A DNA stretch of 64,000 nt from Prauserella endophytica (GTDB taxonomy: Bacteria > Actinomycetota > Actinomycetes > Mycobacteriales > Pseudonocardiaceae): the NCBI RefSeq assembly GCF_005146945.1, contig NZ_SWMS01000021.1, forward strand, positions 49,853 through 113,852, given 5' to 3'. This document shows positions 32,827 to 42,372 of the stretch, in pieces. The position numbers were made by a program, and so were the translations under genes. Below the pieces are notes generated by a model. The model saw only the letters and a list, made by a program, of their open reading frames with translations. It was not told the DNA's origin and ran no database searches. Positions within the stretch are counted from its first letter, which is position 1. Every line of letters starts with the position of its first letter.

Positions 32827-32856
32827 TTGCAGGATTGTTCAACAACTCAGTACCGT
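32827..32856 (+). promoter_or_regulatory. Promoter with GntR/FCD operator between -35 and -10
   Basis: TTGCAG (32827-32832) and TACCGT (32851-32856) are 18 bp apart. The spacer holds TTGTTCAACAA at 32835-32845, a perfect 11-bp palindrome (apart from its centre) that fits the FCD-family pattern TnGTnnnACnA. A regulator bound there would block polymerase. It drives the ycsG-like-pxpB-pxpC operon. Confidence 0.65.
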
Positions 32857-32887
32857 CTTCGGAAACCTGACGGAATGGGAGGCCCCC

Positions 32888-34153
32888 ATGGCCGACGACA
32901 TCAGCACGTCCACCAGCGAGAAAGCCGGCGAGAAAGCCGGCGAGAAGGCGGGCGCCGCACTGGGCGCCGCCACCAAACGCGGTGCCCTGCTCGGTGCGAT
33001 CTTCCTGATGGCGACCAGTGCCATCGGCCCCGGCTTCATCACGCAGACCACGTCGTTCACGGCGCAGCTCGGCGCGGCCTTCGCGTTCGCGATCCTGCTG
33101 TCGATCGTCATCGACATCGCCGTGCAGCTGAACGTCTGGCGCGTCATCGGCATCTCGGGCATGCGGGCCCAGGAACTCGGCAACAAGGTGCTGCCGGGCG
33201 TCGGCTACGTGATGGCCGCGCTGGTGGTGCTCGGCGGGCTCGTGTTCAACATCGGCAACGTCGCGGGCACGTCGCTGGGCATGGACGCGCTGTTCGGCCT
33301 CGACGTCAAGATCGGCGGCACGATCTCGGCGGTCATCGCCATCGGCATCTTCCTCAGCAAGAAGGCCGGCATCGCGATGGACCGGCTCGTGGTGGTGCTC
33401 GGCGTGCTGATGATCGGCCTCACCACCTACGTCGCGATCGTGTCGGGGCCGCCAGTCGGGGAGGCGCTGACGCAGGCGGTGGTGCCGGACACCGTGGACT
33501 TCCTCGTGATCACCACGCTCATCGGCGGCACGGTGGGCGGCTACATCACCTACGCGGGCGCGCACCGGCTCGTCGACTCGGGCACCACGGGACCGGACCA
33601 GGTCAGGGAGGTCTCGCGCAGCTCGGTCGTCGCGCTCCTGGTGACCGGCCTGATGCGCGTGGTGCTGTTCCTCGCGATCCTCGGCGTGGTGGCGGGAGGC
33701 GTCACGCTCGCGGCCGACAACCCCGCCGCCGACGCGTTCGGCCACGCCGCGGGTGAGGTCGGCCTTCGGCTGTTCGGCATGGTGCTGTGGGCCGCCGCGA
33801 TCACGTCCGTGGTGGGCGCCTCCTACACGTCGGTCTCGTTCCTCGTGACGTTCTCGCCCGCGCTGAAGCGGCGGCAGAACTGGCTCGTCGGTGGGTTCAT
33901 CGCGATCTCGCTCGTCGCGTTCCTGCTGTTGGACCAGGCTCCGACGACGCTGCTGATCCTGGCGGGCGCGCTCAACGGGCTGATCCTGCCGGTCGGTTTC
34001 GGTGTGCTGATGTGGGTCGCCGCGCGACGCCGGGACCTGCTGGGTGGCTACCGTTACCCGCGCTGGCTGCTGGTCATCGGCGTACTGGCGTGGCTGCTGA
34101 CGCTGTACCTCGGCTGGAACTCGCTGAGTGGTATCGCCGATCTGTGGAGCTGA
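32888..34153 (+). CDS. NRAMP-like membrane transporter, YcsG type
   Basis: A 421-residue protein with about eleven membrane helices. LLGAIFLMATSAIGPGFITQTTSFTAQLG is like the first helix of NRAMP-family proteins, although the metal-binding DPGN is replaced. Its place before pxpB-pxpC matches YcsG in the Bacillus subtilis ycsF-ycsG-ycsI-kipIA operon. It may import 5-oxoproline or a related compound; that is inference. The N-terminus carries a triple EKAG repeat. GGGAGG lies before ATG 32888. pxpB starts 2 bp after its stop. Confidence 0.8.
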   Translation: MADDISTSTSEKAGEKAGEKAGAALGAATKRGALLGAIFLMATSAIGPGFITQTTSFTAQLGAAFAFAILLSIVIDIAVQLNVWRVIGISGMRAQELGNKVLPGVGYVMAALVVLGGLVFNIGNVAGTSLGMDALFGLDVKIGGTISAVIAIGIFLSKKAGIAMDRLVVVLGVLMIGLTTYVAIVSGPPVGEALTQAVVPDTVDFLVITTLIGGTVGGYITYAGAHRLVDSGTTGPDQVREVSRSSVVALLVTGLMRVVLFLAILGVVAGGVTLAADNPAADAFGHAAGEVGLRLFGMVLWAAAITSVVGASYTSVSFLVTFSPALKRRQNWLVGGFIAISLVAFLLLDQAPTTLLILAGALNGLILPVGFGVLMWVAARRRDLLGGYRYPRWLLVIGVLAWLLTLYLGWNSLSGIADLWS

Positions 34154-34155
34154 CG

Positions 34156-34767
34156 ATGCGTGTGCTGCCGTGTGCCGACTCCGGGCTGCTGGTCGAGCTC
34201 GACGATCTCGACCAGGTCAGGGCGTTGCACGCGGCACTCGAAGCCGATCCGCCCGAGGGCGTGACCGACTTCGTGCCCGCGGCCCGGACACTGCTGCTCC
34301 GGCTCGATCCCGCTGCCGCCGACATGGCCGGGATCGAACAGGCGGTGCGGTCGGTCCGGCCCGGCGAGGTGAGCACGCGGGAAAGTGAACTGCTGCGGAT
34401 CCCGGTGGTCTACGACGGCGCCGACCTCGAGGAGGTGGCCATACTCACCGGCCTCACCGAACGCGAGGTCGTCGAGGAGCACACCGGTACGGAGTGGACG
34501 GTCGCTTTCGGCGGGTTCGCGCCCGGTTTCGGTTACCTGACCGGGGGGTCGCCGCGGCTGGAGGTGCCCAGGCGGGCCGAGTCGCGGACGAGGGTGCCGG
34601 TCGGCGCCGTCGGCCTGGCGGGGACGTTCTCGGGGGTCTACCCGAGGGAGTCGCCGGGCGGCTGGCAGCTCATCGGGCGCACGGAGCTGAGGATGTGGGA
34701 CGTAGACCGGGATCCGCCCGCGTTGCTGCGGCCCGGCGTCCGAGTGCGCTTCGAGGAGGCGGAGTGA
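34156..34767 (+). CDS. pxpB: 5-oxoprolinase subunit B
   Basis: A 203-residue KipI/PxpB protein. With PxpA and PxpC it opens 5-oxoproline to glutamate using ATP. Seen: MRVLPCADSGLLVEL at the N-terminus and the strongly conserved block VAFGGFAPGFGYLTGG, then VPRRAESRTRVPVGAVGLAG and YPRESPGGWQLIGRT. It starts 2 bp after the transporter. Its last codons are the beginning of a 77-bp unit that is repeated in tandem before pxpC. Confidence 0.93.
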   Translation: MRVLPCADSGLLVELDDLDQVRALHAALEADPPEGVTDFVPAARTLLLRLDPAAADMAGIEQAVRSVRPGEVSTRESELLRIPVVYDGADLEEVAILTGLTEREVVEEHTGTEWTVAFGGFAPGFGYLTGGSPRLEVPRRAESRTRVPVGAVGLAGTFSGVYPRESPGGWQLIGRTELRMWDVDRDPPALLRPGVRVRFEEAE

Positions 34768-34917
34768 GCCAGAATCGCGGAGCCCGTGCTCAGTTCCGCC
34801 GACCGGGTGCGGGTGTCCCGCAGGACACCGAGGAGGCGGAGTGAGCCAGAATCGCGGAGCCGGTGCTCAGTTCCGCCGACCGGGTGCGGGTGTCCCGCAG
34901 GACACCGAGGAGGCGGA
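34753..34917. repeat. 77-bp tandem duplication between pxpB and pxpC
   Basis: Two copies of a 77-bp unit (34753-34829 and 34830-34906) differ at one base, and an 11-bp third start follows (34907-34917). Each unit begins GAGGAGGCGGA, which is the ribosome-site region, and ends with the hairpin GGTGTCC-CGCA-GGACACC. The first copy covers the pxpB stop. The spacer between pxpB and pxpC is therefore twice its likely original length. Confidence 0.95.
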
Positions 34918-34920
34918 ATC

Positions 34921-35796
34921 GTGAGCGTCGGCCTCGAGGTGCTCGAAACCGGTCCACTGTCGACGGTCCAGGACCTGGGGCGCCCCGGGCTGGCCGGTAT
35001 CGGGGTCGGGATCTCGGGCGCGGCCGACCGTGGTTCGCTACGGCTCGCCAACCGGCTGCTCGGCAACGAAGAGGGCGCCGCGGCCGTGGAGGTGACCCTC
35101 GGTGGGTTCGCGGCGCGGGCGCGGCGCGACCTCACGGTGGCGGTCACGGGGGCGCCGTGTCCGGTCACGGTGGACGGCCGGGGCGCGGCGACCAACGCGC
35201 TCGTGCGGGTTCCGGCAGGGGCGGTGCTGCGGCTCGGCACGCCCGAGCGGGGGCTGCGCAGCTACGTCGCCGTGCGCGGCGGCATCGCGGTCGAGCCGGT
35301 GCTGGGCTCGCGCTCCACCGACGTGCTGGCCGGGCTGGGGCCGGTCCGGCTGAGCGCGGGCACGGCTCTGCCGGTCGGACCCGCTCCCGAGCGGTGCCCG
35401 GTCACCGACTTCGCGCCGGTCGCCGAGCTGCCCGCCGACGAGGTCGTGCTCACCGTGGTGCCGGGGCCGAGGGCCGACTGGTTCGCCGACGGCGCGCTGG
35501 ACGCGCTGCTGTCCGAGCCGTACACGGTGACGGCCGAGGCCAACCGCGTCGGGATCAGGCTGGACGGTCCCGAGCTCAAGCGGCGCAGGGACGAGGAACT
35601 GCCGAGCGAGGGAATGGTCGTCGGTGCGCTGCAGGTGCCGCCGTCGAGCAGGCCGACGCTGTTCCTCGCGGATCATCCGGTCACCGGCGGCTATCCGGTG
35701 ATCGCCGTCGTCGTGTCGGGCGACGTCGACAAGGCGGCACAGGCGCGGCCGGGGATGCGGCTGCGGTTCGCCGTGGGGAGAAGGAGAAACCGATGA
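34921..35796 (+). CDS. pxpC: 5-oxoprolinase subunit C
   Basis: A 291-residue KipA/PxpC protein, the biotin-carboxylase-independent partner of PxpB. Seen: [19 protein letters not shown] at the start, the conserved [17 protein letters not shown], and near the end [14 protein letters not shown] and [20 protein letters not shown] 34921 follows the 77-bp repeat, whose final GAGGAGG copy supplies the ribosome site. It overlaps the next gene by 4 bp. No pxpA (LamB/YcsF) gene lies in the window. Confidence 0.93.
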   Translation: MSVGLEVLETGPLSTVQDLGRPGLAGIGVGISGAADRGSLRLANRLLGNEEGAAAVEVTLGGFAARARRDLTVAVTGAPCPVTVDGRGAATNALVRVPAGAVLRLGTPERGLRSYVAVRGGIAVEPVLGSRSTDVLAGLGPVRLSAGTALPVGPAPERCPVTDFAPVAELPADEVVLTVVPGPRADWFADGALDALLSEPYTVTAEANRVGIRLDGPELKRRRDEELPSEGMVVGALQVPPSSRPTLFLADHPVTGGYPVIAVVVSGDVDKAAQARPGMRLRFAVGRRRNR

Positions 35797-36563
35797 TGGT
35801 GTCACCAGCCGAGATCAGGGAGAAGTTCCGTGCCGGACTGAGGGTTCCCACCTCCGGTTACTGTCCGGGTTGGACACAGGCCAACCTGCTGTGCCTGCCG
35901 AAGGAGGACGCCTACGACTTCCTCCTGTTCGCCCAGCGCAACCCCAAGTCGTGTCCCGTGCTCGACGTGACGGAGCCGGGGGAGACCAGCGCTTCGATCT
36001 TCACGGGCGACCTGCGCACCGACCTTCCCGCCTACCGCGTCTACCGCGACGGCGAGCTGGTGGACGAGCGCGTCGAGGTGACCGACCTCTGGCGCGACGA
36101 CCTGGTGTCCTTCCTCATCGGCTGCAGCTTCACGTTCGAGGCCGCGCTGCTGGACGCCGGTGTTCCGGTGCGGCACATCGACGCGGGCTCGAACGTGCCG
36201 ATGTACCGGACGAACCGGGAGTGCCGCGCCGCGGGCTCGCTGTCCGGGCCGCTGGTGGTGTCGATGCGCCCGATCCCGGCCGACCTGGTGGCGACGGCGG
36301 TGCGCGTAACGTCGCGGTACCCGGCCGTGCACGGCGCCCCTGTGCACATCGGATCACCCGGCCTGCTCGGCATCGACGACCTCGGCAACCCCGACTTCGG
36401 CGACGCCGTGGAGGTGCGCCCCGGCGAGATCCCGGTGTTCTGGGCGTGCGGCGTGACCCCGCAGGCCGCGGTGATGCGCTCGAAGCCGTCGTTCGCGATC
36501 GGCCACGCGCCGGGCCACATGGCGATCACGGACGTCCGGGACTCGACGTTCCAGGTGCCCTGA
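35793..36563 (+). CDS. DUF1445 putative hydro-lyase, YcsI type
   Basis: A 256-residue protein of the YcsI/DUF1445 family, annotated elsewhere as putative hydro-lyase or D-glutamate cyclase-like. Seen: [53 protein letters not shown] and the C-terminal FWACGVTPQ and [17 protein letters not shown] lies just before ATG 35793, which overlaps the pxpC stop. Position in a 5-oxoprolinase operon fits a role in oxoproline or glutamate turnover. A long palindrome ends the operon. Confidence 0.88.
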   Translation: MMVSPAEIREKFRAGLRVPTSGYCPGWTQANLLCLPKEDAYDFLLFAQRNPKSCPVLDVTEPGETSASIFTGDLRTDLPAYRVYRDGELVDERVEVTDLWRDDLVSFLIGCSFTFEAALLDAGVPVRHIDAGSNVPMYRTNRECRAAGSLSGPLVVSMRPIPADLVATAVRVTSRYPAVHGAPVHIGSPGLLGIDDLGNPDFGDAVEVRPGEIPVFWACGVTPQAAVMRSKPSFAIGHAPGHMAITDVRDSTFQVP

Positions 36564-36582
36564 CGCGACCGCAGGCTGCCAG

Positions 36583-36639
36583 CCGCAGTGAAGGCCACCT
36601 TCACTGCGTTCAACGCAGTGAAGGTGGCCTTCACTGCGG
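36583..36639. repeat. GTGAAGGCCACC-family palindrome, perfect 26-bp arms
   Basis: Left arm 36583-36608 and right arm 36614-36639 pair without mismatch around TTCAA. It lies between the convergent DUF1445 and GntR genes, and the stop codon of the GntR gene (36631-36633) is inside its right arm. Likely a bidirectional terminator. Confidence 0.92.
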
Positions 36640-36993
36640 AGACTTCAGGGCCGCGGTGACGATCGCCAGCGCCTCCTCGGTGCCGAGGCCGAGCTTGCGC
36701 ACCGTCTGTGCGTACCTCGTCGCGGCGTCGCGCGCCCGGCGGCGGCTCTGGTCGCCGGAGGTGCCCACGAAGCTGCCCGCCCTGCCTCTGGTCTCGATGA
36801 GCCCCGCCTCCTCCAGCTCGCGGTAGGAGCGGGCGATCGTGTTCGGCGCGATGCCGAGGTCGGTGGCGAGCTGCCGCACGGTCGGCAGCTTCGTGCCGAC
36901 CGGCAGGGTGCCGTCGTTGATCTGCTTGGCGAGCTCCGAACGGACCTGCTCGTATGGTGGCACCTTCGAGGTGCTGTCCACGTTGACGATCAT
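36631..36993 (-). CDS. GntR family regulator, YtrA type
   Basis: A 120-residue short GntR regulator. The winged helix reads VPPYEQVRSELAKQINDGTLPVGTKLPTVRQL with recognition helix GIAPNTIARSYRELEEAGL; only a short C-terminal dimerisation tail follows, as in the YtrA subfamily. YtrA proteins usually repress nearby ABC transporter genes, but none is adjacent. ATG 36993 has GGGAGG before it. It lies 19 bp after the Nudix gene and may be the last gene of the fbiA-fbiB unit. Its stop is part of the palindrome. Confidence 0.9.
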   Translation of the reverse strand: MIVNVDSTSKVPPYEQVRSELAKQINDGTLPVGTKLPTVRQLATDLGIAPNTIARSYRELEEAGLIETRGRAGSFVGTSGDQSRRRARDAATRYAQTVRKLGLGTEEALAIVTAALKSPQ

Positions 36994-37012
36994 GGCGCCT
37001 CCCGCGGGGAAG

Positions 37013-37546
37013 TCACGCGCGTTCGAGCGCGGCGGCGATCAGCTCCGTCAGCTCTTCACTGCCCGGCGGCAACGCGTGCACTGGCCACCACCGCAGGTCG
37101 TCTGACTCGTCGCTCGCCACCGGCTCGGCACCGTGCGGCGCGCGCACGAGGAACCGCACGTCGAAGTGCCGCGTCGGCACCCCGAGCGAGCACGTGATCG
37201 GGTGGACGTCGAGGTGCACCGGCTCGGGGTCGAGCTTGAGCCCGGTCATGCCCGACTCCTCTGTGGCCTCGCGCAGCGCCGCGTCGGCGAGCGTCGCGTC
37301 GCCGGGCTCGCAGTGCCCGCCGAGCTGCAGCCACCGGCCCACCCTCGGGTGCAGGGTCAGCAGCACGCGCTCGCCCGGCTCGTCCAGCACCACGGCCGAC
37401 GCCGTAATGTGCCCGGGCGCGCACTCGCGGGCGCACGCGTCCTCGCGCGCGGCCAGGAAACCGAGGTAGCTCTGCCGCAACGACTCCTGGCTCCGTGTCG
37501 CGGGCCGCCAGGCGTCCAGCACGGTCACGACGTCGGCGTGCAGCAC
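37013..37546 (-). CDS. Nudix hydrolase
   Basis: A 177-residue Nudix protein. The box reads GGHCEPGDATLADAALREATEESGM; compared with the standard pattern one acidic position is Asp and the spacing to RE is one residue longer, a variant seen in related actinobacterial proteins. It should hydrolyse a nucleoside diphosphate derivative; the substrate is unknown. GTG 37546 overlaps the fbiB stop (TAGTG), so it is translated with the F420 genes, although a role in F420 metabolism is not established. Confidence 0.88.
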   Translation of the reverse strand: MLHADVVTVLDAWRPATRSQESLRQSYLGFLAAREDACARECAPGHITASAVVLDEPGERVLLTLHPRVGRWLQLGGHCEPGDATLADAALREATEESGMTGLKLDPEPVHLDVHPITCSLGVPTRHFDVRFLVRAPHGAEPVASDESDDLRWWPVHALPPGSEELTELIAAALERA

Positions 37547-38883
37547 TAGAACTCCACCAATCCCTCTCCGGGGTCCCGCGGTTCGCGCGGCTCAGGTGCT
37601 CGCAGTGGATGACCGATCGCGACTGCGCCGAGCGGCTCCCACGTCTCGTCGAGCCCGAGCGTCTCGCGCACGATGTCCGCGGCGAAGATCGTCGACCCGA
37701 TCCAGCACGAGCCGAGGCCCTCCGCCGCCAGCGCCACCAGCAGGCCCTGCACGGCGGCCCCGCCCGCGACCGTGAACATCGTGTGCTCGCAGGCGTTGCG
37801 CCGCGCGTCGGGGTAGGTGTGCGCGCCCTCCGCGACCAGGAACGGCACCACCACCTCGGGCGCGTTGAACAGGATGTCGCCGCGCTTCAGGCGCTTGGCC
37901 ACCTGGTCCTCGGTGAAGCCGTCGGCCACCAGATCGGCCCGCCACGCGTCGCGCATCGCCTCCAACAGCTTCACCCGCACCGGCCGGTTGCGCAGCCACG
38001 CGAAGCGCATCGGGTGCGTGTGGTGCGGGGCGGGCGCGGTGAGCGCGGCGCCGATCGCGGCCCGCAGCGACTCCTCGGCCACGGGCTCGTCACTGAACTC
38101 GCGCACCGACCGCCGGGCAGGCACCGCCTCGCGACGGCCCTGCGCGATGGCCTCGTTGGTGCCGAGCCGGAACAGGTCCTCCTCGACGGGCCGTACCAGG
38201 TCACGTGCCGACGAGTCGTTGTCGCCGATCTCCAGTCCGCGCACGATCGCGACCGGGGTGCCGCCGAGCTTGCCCTTCACCAGGTCCGCCGCCGCGGCCA
38301 CCTCGTCGGCCACGGCGATCTCGGTGACGGCGAGCTCGTTGCCCTGCGGGTCCACCTGGCCCTCGTAGGAGTGCAGCACGCGCAGCCCCGAGGAGCCGAT
38401 CGCCGCGTCGGTCTGGCCGACCCGCCACGCCCGGCCCATCGTGTCGGTGACCACCACGGCCACCTCGACGCCGAGCCGCTCACGCAGCCCGTTGCGCAGG
38501 GCCAGCGCGGAGGCGTCCGGATCGGCGGGCAGCAACGCGATCTCGTTCAGCGCGACGTTGGAGGCGTCGACCCCGGAGGCCGCCTGCACGATGCCGAGGT
38601 GGTTCTGGGTGATCACCGTGCGCGCGATCCTGGCGATCACGCGCACCGACTCCTCCTCGACCAGCTTGCGTCTCACGGCGTCGCGGGCCTCCGGCTCGCT
38701 CGGCACCGTGACGAGCCTGCCCTCGATCTTGGAGACGACCTTGCTGGTCACCACCACGACGTCGCCCGAGCGCAGCCACGGCGCGGCCTTCGCGATGGCC
38801 CCCGTCAGGTCGTCGCCGGGCCGGAACTCGGGCAGCCCCTCGACGGGGATGACCTCCAGCTTGCTCGCGCTGTGATCAGTCAA
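37546..38883 (-). CDS. fbiB: Coenzyme F420:L-glutamate ligase fused to FMN reductase
   Basis: A 445-residue two-domain protein. Residues about 8-245 are the CofE gamma-glutamyl ligase: [29 protein letters not shown] and [20 protein letters not shown]. Residues about 250-440 are a nitroreductase fold that in FbiB reduces dehydro-F420-0: [12 protein letters not shown] and [12 protein letters not shown]. It completes F420 by reduction and polyglutamylation. TTG 38883, overlapping the fbiA stop by 8 bp, fits the known N-terminus; no better start is seen. Length matches mycobacterial FbiB. Confidence 0.95.
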   Translation of the reverse strand: MTDHSASKLEVIPVEGLPEFRPGDDLTGAIAKAAPWLRSGDVVVVTSKVVSKIEGRLVTVPSEPEARDAVRRKLVEEESVRVIARIARTVITQNHLGIVQAASGVDASNVALNEIALLPADPDASALALRNGLRERLGVEVAVVVTDTMGRAWRVGQTDAAIGSSGLRVLHSYEGQVDPQGNELAVTEIAVADEVAAAADLVKGKLGGTPVAIVRGLEIGDNDSSARDLVRPVEEDLFRLGTNEAIAQGRREAVPARRSVREFSDEPVAEESLRAAIGAALTAPAPHHTHPMRFAWLRNRPVRVKLLEAMRDAWRADLVADGFTEDQVAKRLKRGDILFNAPEVVVPFLVAEGAHTYPDARRNACEHTMFTVAGGAAVQGLLVALAAEGLGSCWIGSTIFAADIVRETLGLDETWEPLGAVAIGHPLRAPEPREPRDPGEGLVEF

Positions 38884-39871
38884 CGTCCACCCCGGAAAGC
38901 TCCAGCGCGGCGCGGGCCATCTTCGCCGTCGCATCCACATCGGACATCAGCAGCGGGACCGCGCGGACGGCGACGCCCGGCACGTCCACCGACTCGCCCG
39001 ACTGCACGAGCCAGCCGTCGAGCAACCCGTCGTCGGACGTCTGCCGCGAGCCGTAGTGCCTGCCGACGCCCTCCGCCGAGGTCTCCACGCCGATCGCGCT
39101 CAGGCATGCGTCGGCCATGCCGCGCAACGGCTTGCCGCCGATGATCGGGGAGATGCCGACGATGCCCGCCGAGGTCTTGCGCAGCGCCTCGCGGACCCCG
39201 GGCACCGAAAGCACCGTGCCGATCGAGACGACCGGGTTGGACGGCGCGAACAACACCGCGTCGGCCTCCTCGATGGCCTCCACGACGCCAGGGGACGGCG
39301 TGGACTCGTCGGCCCCGACCGGGACGATCGAATGGGCGGGCAGCTCGGCCCGGTACCGGACCCACCACTCCTGGAAGTGCAGCGCCTTGCGCTGGCCCTT
39401 GTCCTCGGGGTCGTCCACCACGACGTGGGTCTCCACCCGGTCGTCGGTCATCGGCAGCAGCCGCACGCCCGGCCGCCACCGGTCACACAGCGCCTCGGTG
39501 ACCGCCGAGAGCGGATAGCCTGCCCGCAACATCCGCGAGCGGATCAGGTGGGTGGCGATGTCCTTGTCGCCGAGCCCGAACCACGTCGGCTCCGCGCCAT
39601 ACGCCTCGAGCTCCGCCTTGACCGTCCACGTCTCGCCCGCGTGCCCCCAGCCGCGAGCGGTGTCGATGCCCCCGCCTAGCGTGTACATGCACGTGTCGAG
39701 GTCGGGACAGATCCGCAGCCCGTGCAGCCACACGTCGTCACCCGTGTTGACCAGCGCGGTCACCTGGTGCGGAGACTCGCCCTCACCGATCGGCGGCAGT
39801 CCGAGCGCGGCCTTGATCCCCAGCAGGAACCGGGCGCCGCCGACCCCGCCGACCACAACGACAACCTTCAC
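38876..39871 (-). CDS. fbiA: F420 biosynthesis 2-phospholactate/enolpyruvyl transferase
   Basis: A 331-residue CofD/FbiA enzyme that moves the phospholactate or enolpyruvyl-phosphate group to Fo, giving (dehydro-)F420-0. Seen: [16 protein letters not shown] at the N-terminus, [32 protein letters not shown], and [14 protein letters not shown] with [14 protein letters not shown] 39871 begins the family sequence. It forms an operon with fbiB and the Nudix gene. fbiC and fbiD are not in the window. Confidence 0.95.
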   Translation of the reverse strand: MKVVVVVGGVGGARFLLGIKAALGLPPIGEGESPHQVTALVNTGDDVWLHGLRICPDLDTCMYTLGGGIDTARGWGHAGETWTVKAELEAYGAEPTWFGLGDKDIATHLIRSRMLRAGYPLSAVTEALCDRWRPGVRLLPMTDDRVETHVVVDDPEDKGQRKALHFQEWWVRYRAELPAHSIVPVGADESTPSPGVVEAIEEADAVLFAPSNPVVSIGTVLSVPGVREALRKTSAGIVGISPIIGGKPLRGMADACLSAIGVETSAEGVGRHYGSRQTSDDGLLDGWLVQSGESVDVPGVAVRAVPLLMSDVDATAKMARAALELSGVDVD

Positions 39872-39887
39872 AGCGCCTGCCTTTCCC

Positions 39888-40631
39888 TCACGACGCCCGA
39901 TCCTTCCACGGAACCCAGTAGCGATACCGGTGGTGTTCACGGAAACCGAGCCCTTCGTAGAGCGCCAGCGCACCGGTGTTACCGACCGAGACCTGCAGAA
40001 CACAGCGGGTAGCCCCGTGGGCGACGGCCCAGCCGCCGATACCGGCCATCAACGCGGTCGCGAGCCCCTGCCTGCGGTAGCCGGGATCGACGGCGAGGCG
40101 GGCCACGAGCAGCACGTCGCCGGCGACGGCGCCGCGCACGGCACCCGCCGTGTGTCCGTCGACCTCCGCGACCCCGTAGCCGACCAGCGGACCGCCGGTG
40201 AGGACGTGGCGCTGCGCGTCGGTGGGCTCGGTCGTGTCCGCCGTGAGCCGCCACCAGCCGGGTGTCGGGGCGTCCAGCACGCGCACGCGGTCGTCGCTTC
40301 CCTCGGTGACCTCGCCGAGGAGCACGGACACCTGGTTGCCGTTGGCGTACTCGTCGTAGGGCCGCCAGCCGCGTTCGGGCAGCTGCCGCTCGACCGGTCC
40401 GTCCTGGATCGCCTGCACCACCGGATCGATGCCGTGGGCGTGGGCGAAGTCACATACCGAGCGCAGTGCGTCGCCCATCGTCGTGCCCGGGTCGCCGATC
40501 GCCAGCGCGCTGTTGGCCCTTCCGGTGAAGCCGCCCGCCGCGCGCAGCCGCCACTGTCCGAGTGGCCGTTCGATCTGGGCAGGCCATGCGTCCGCGCATG
40601 CTCGTTCGATCTGCTCGGCGTCGTCGGTCAC
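39888..40631 (-). CDS. GNAT family N-acetyltransferase
   Basis: A 247-residue protein with a C-terminal GNAT domain: LLVARLAVDPGYRRQGLATAL (acetyl-CoA loop RRQGLA) and VGNTGALALYEGLGFREHHRY. The N-terminal half resembles a degenerate second GNAT domain, as in some two-domain actinobacterial enzymes. GTG 40631 is chosen, with TAATC/TAG-like sequence just upstream and no ribosome site; a short leader is likely. It lies 16 bp before fbiA on the same strand and is divergent from a small gene. Confidence 0.82.
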   Translation of the reverse strand: MTDDAEQIERACADAWPAQIERPLGQWRLRAAGGFTGRANSALAIGDPGTTMGDALRSVCDFAHAHGIDPVVQAIQDGPVERQLPERGWRPYDEYANGNQVSVLLGEVTEGSDDRVRVLDAPTPGWWRLTADTTEPTDAQRHVLTGGPLVGYGVAEVDGHTAGAVRGAVAGDVLLVARLAVDPGYRRQGLATALMAGIGGWAVAHGATRCVLQVSVGNTGALALYEGLGFREHHRYRYWVPWKDRAS

Positions 40632-40668
40632 GACTAGATTGGTACCAAAAGACCTGAAAGGAGAGCCG

Positions 40669-40854
40669 ATGAGCATCGCGCGCAGGGACGACCGGCACAA
40701 CAACGACCTGGTGCGGGAGATCGCCGACGGCTTCAACCGCGCCGTGGGTTCGAAGCCGGAGGATGGCGAGGAGGCCGAGACCGAGAAGCCGCGTTTCGTC
40801 GTCACCGGGGACATGCGCAATCCACCCAAGCCGGGCCGTGACAAGAGGCTGTGA
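40669..40854 (+). CDS. Small hypothetical protein, 61 aa
   Basis: A 61-residue charged protein starting MSIARRDDRHNNDLVREIADG and ending in KPGRDKRL. AAAGGAG lies 6 bp before ATG 40669, strong support for translation. No domain recognised; the composition suggests a flexible, mostly helical protein. It is divergent from the GNAT gene and 110 bp before the ferredoxin gene. Confidence 0.65.
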   Translation: MSIARRDDRHNNDLVREIADGFNRAVGSKPEDGEEAETEKPRFVVTGDMRNPPKPGRDKRL

Positions 40855-40963
40855 CCGAGCCCTCCGCGATCGCCCGATTAGGGCAGCCTGAGCATAGGAT
40901 GCCTGCCGGGACCGCGTAATGTCCGTGAGCGGGCCAGACCAAAGAAAACAGCAGGAGAACGCA

Positions 40964-41284
40964 GTGACCTACGTGATCGCCGAGCCCTGCGTCGACGTGC
41001 TCGACAAGGCATGCATCGACGAGTGCCCCGTCGACTGCATCTACGAGGGCGAGCGGATGCTCTACATCCACCCCGACGAGTGTGTCGACTGCGGAGCCTG
41101 CGAGCCGGTCTGTCCGGTGGAAGCCATCTACTACGAGGACGACGTCCCGGACGAGTGGAACGGCTACACCAAGGCCAACGTCGACTTCTTCGACGAGCTG
41201 GGTTCCCCGGGTGGTGCGTCGAAGGTCGGCAAGACCGCTCACGACCCGCAGTGGATCAAGGACCTGCCCCCGCAGGGCGAATGA
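40964..41284 (+). CDS. fdxA: 7Fe ferredoxin
   Basis: A 106-residue bacterial ferredoxin. The cluster cysteines are in [17 protein letters not shown] and [17 protein letters not shown], arranged for one [3Fe-4S] and one [4Fe-4S] cluster as in actinobacterial FdxA/FdxC. It carries electrons for low-potential redox enzymes. GTG 40964 follows AGGAGA. Its stop overlaps the dapC ATG by 4 bp, the same order as Rv1177-Rv1178. TAGGAT at 40895-40900 is a possible -10. Confidence 0.96.
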   Translation: MTYVIAEPCVDVLDKACIDECPVDCIYEGERMLYIHPDECVDCGACEPVCPVEAIYYEDDVPDEWNGYTKANVDFFDELGSPGGASKVGKTAHDPQWIKDLPPQGE

Positions 41285-42372
41285 CCCCGGCCGCTCTACC
41301 CGGCTTTCCCTGGGACTCGCTGGCCGACCACACCGCGAAGGCGCGGGCGCACCCCGACGGGATCGTCGACCTCTCGGTCGGCACCCCGGTGGATCCCGTG
41401 CCCGAGCCCATTCGCGAGGCGCTGGCCTCGGTGTCGGACATCCCCGGCTACCCCACGACACACGGCACGCCGCAGCTGCGCGCCGCCGCGGTGGAGGCAC
41501 TGCGCAGGCGGCATGGCATCGAGGGGATCGACCCCGAAGCCGTGCTGCCCACGATCGGCTCCAAGGAGCTGGTGGCGTGGCTGCCGACGCTGCTCGGCGC
41601 CGGCGCGGGCGACGTCGTGGTCATTCCCGAGCTCGCCTACCCGACCTACGAGGTGGGCGCGCTGCTCGCCGGTGCATCACCGGTGCGGGCCGACGGGCTG
41701 ACCCAGCTCGGGCCGCAGAAACCGGCGATGATCTGGCTCAACTCGCCGTCGAATCCGACCGGCCGTGTGCTGGGCGTCGAGCACCTGCGCAAGGTCGTGG
41801 AGTGGGCGAGGGAGCGCGGCACCGTGGTCGTCTCCGACGAGTGCTACCTGGCACTCGGCTGGGAGGGCGAGCCGGTGTCAGTACTGCACCCCGACGTCCA
41901 CGGCGGCAGCCTCGACGGCCTGCTCGCCGTGCACTCGCTGTCGAAGTCGGCGAACCTCGCCAGCTACCGGGCCGGTTTCGTGACCGGCGACCCCGCGCTG
42001 GTGCGGCGGCTGCTCGAGGTGCGCAAGCACGCCGGCATGATCGTGCCCAGGCCGGTGCAGGAGGCCATGACGGTCGCGCTGACCGACGACAAGGCCCTGC
42101 TCGCCCAGCGTGAGCGGTACGCGGCGCGCCGATCGGTGCTGCGCAAGGCGTTGCTGGACAGCGGTTTCCGGATCGACCACTCCGAGGCGGGCCTTTACCT
42201 CTGGGCGACCAGGGACGAGGAGTCGGCCGAGACGGTCGGCTGGCTCGCCGAGCGCGGCATCCTCGTCGCGCCGGGTACCTTCTACGGCCCGCGCGGAGGC
42301 AAGCACGTCCGGGTCGCACTGACGGCGACCGACGAGCGCGTCAACGCGGCCGCCGAACGCCTGCGGGCCTGA
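41281..42372 (+). CDS. dapC: Succinyldiaminopimelate transaminase
   Basis: A 363-residue class I/II PLP aminotransferase that makes N-succinyl-LL-DAP in the succinylase lysine pathway. PLP is held by K222 in [17 protein letters not shown]158 lies in NSPSNPTGR and the aspartate in [12 protein letters not shown]. The N-terminal [33 protein letters not shown] is typical of the actinobacterial DapC group (order of blocks only, not quoted in full elsewhere). It overlaps fdxA by 4 bp and is convergent with dapD across a repeat array. Confidence 0.92.
   Translation: MTPAALPGFPWDSLADHTAKARAHPDGIVDLSVGTPVDPVPEPIREALASVSDIPGYPTTHGTPQLRAAAVEALRRRHGIEGIDPEAVLPTIGSKELVAWLPTLLGAGAGDVVVIPELAYPTYEVGALLAGASPVRADGLTQLGPQKPAMIWLNSPSNPTGRVLGVEHLRKVVEWARERGTVVVSDECYLALGWEGEPVSVLHPDVHGGSLDGLLAVHSLSKSANLASYRAGFVTGDPALVRRLLEVRKHAGMIVPRPVQEAMTVALTDDKALLAQRERYAARRSVLRKALLDSGFRIDHSEAGLYLWATRDEESAETVGWLAERGILVAPGTFYGPRGGKHVRVALTATDERVNAAAERLRA

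Noticed and set aside
34786..34920. Short frames beginning [18 protein letters not shown] in the 77-bp repeat
   Set aside because: They appear twice because the DNA is duplicated and run on into the out-of-frame pxpC region.
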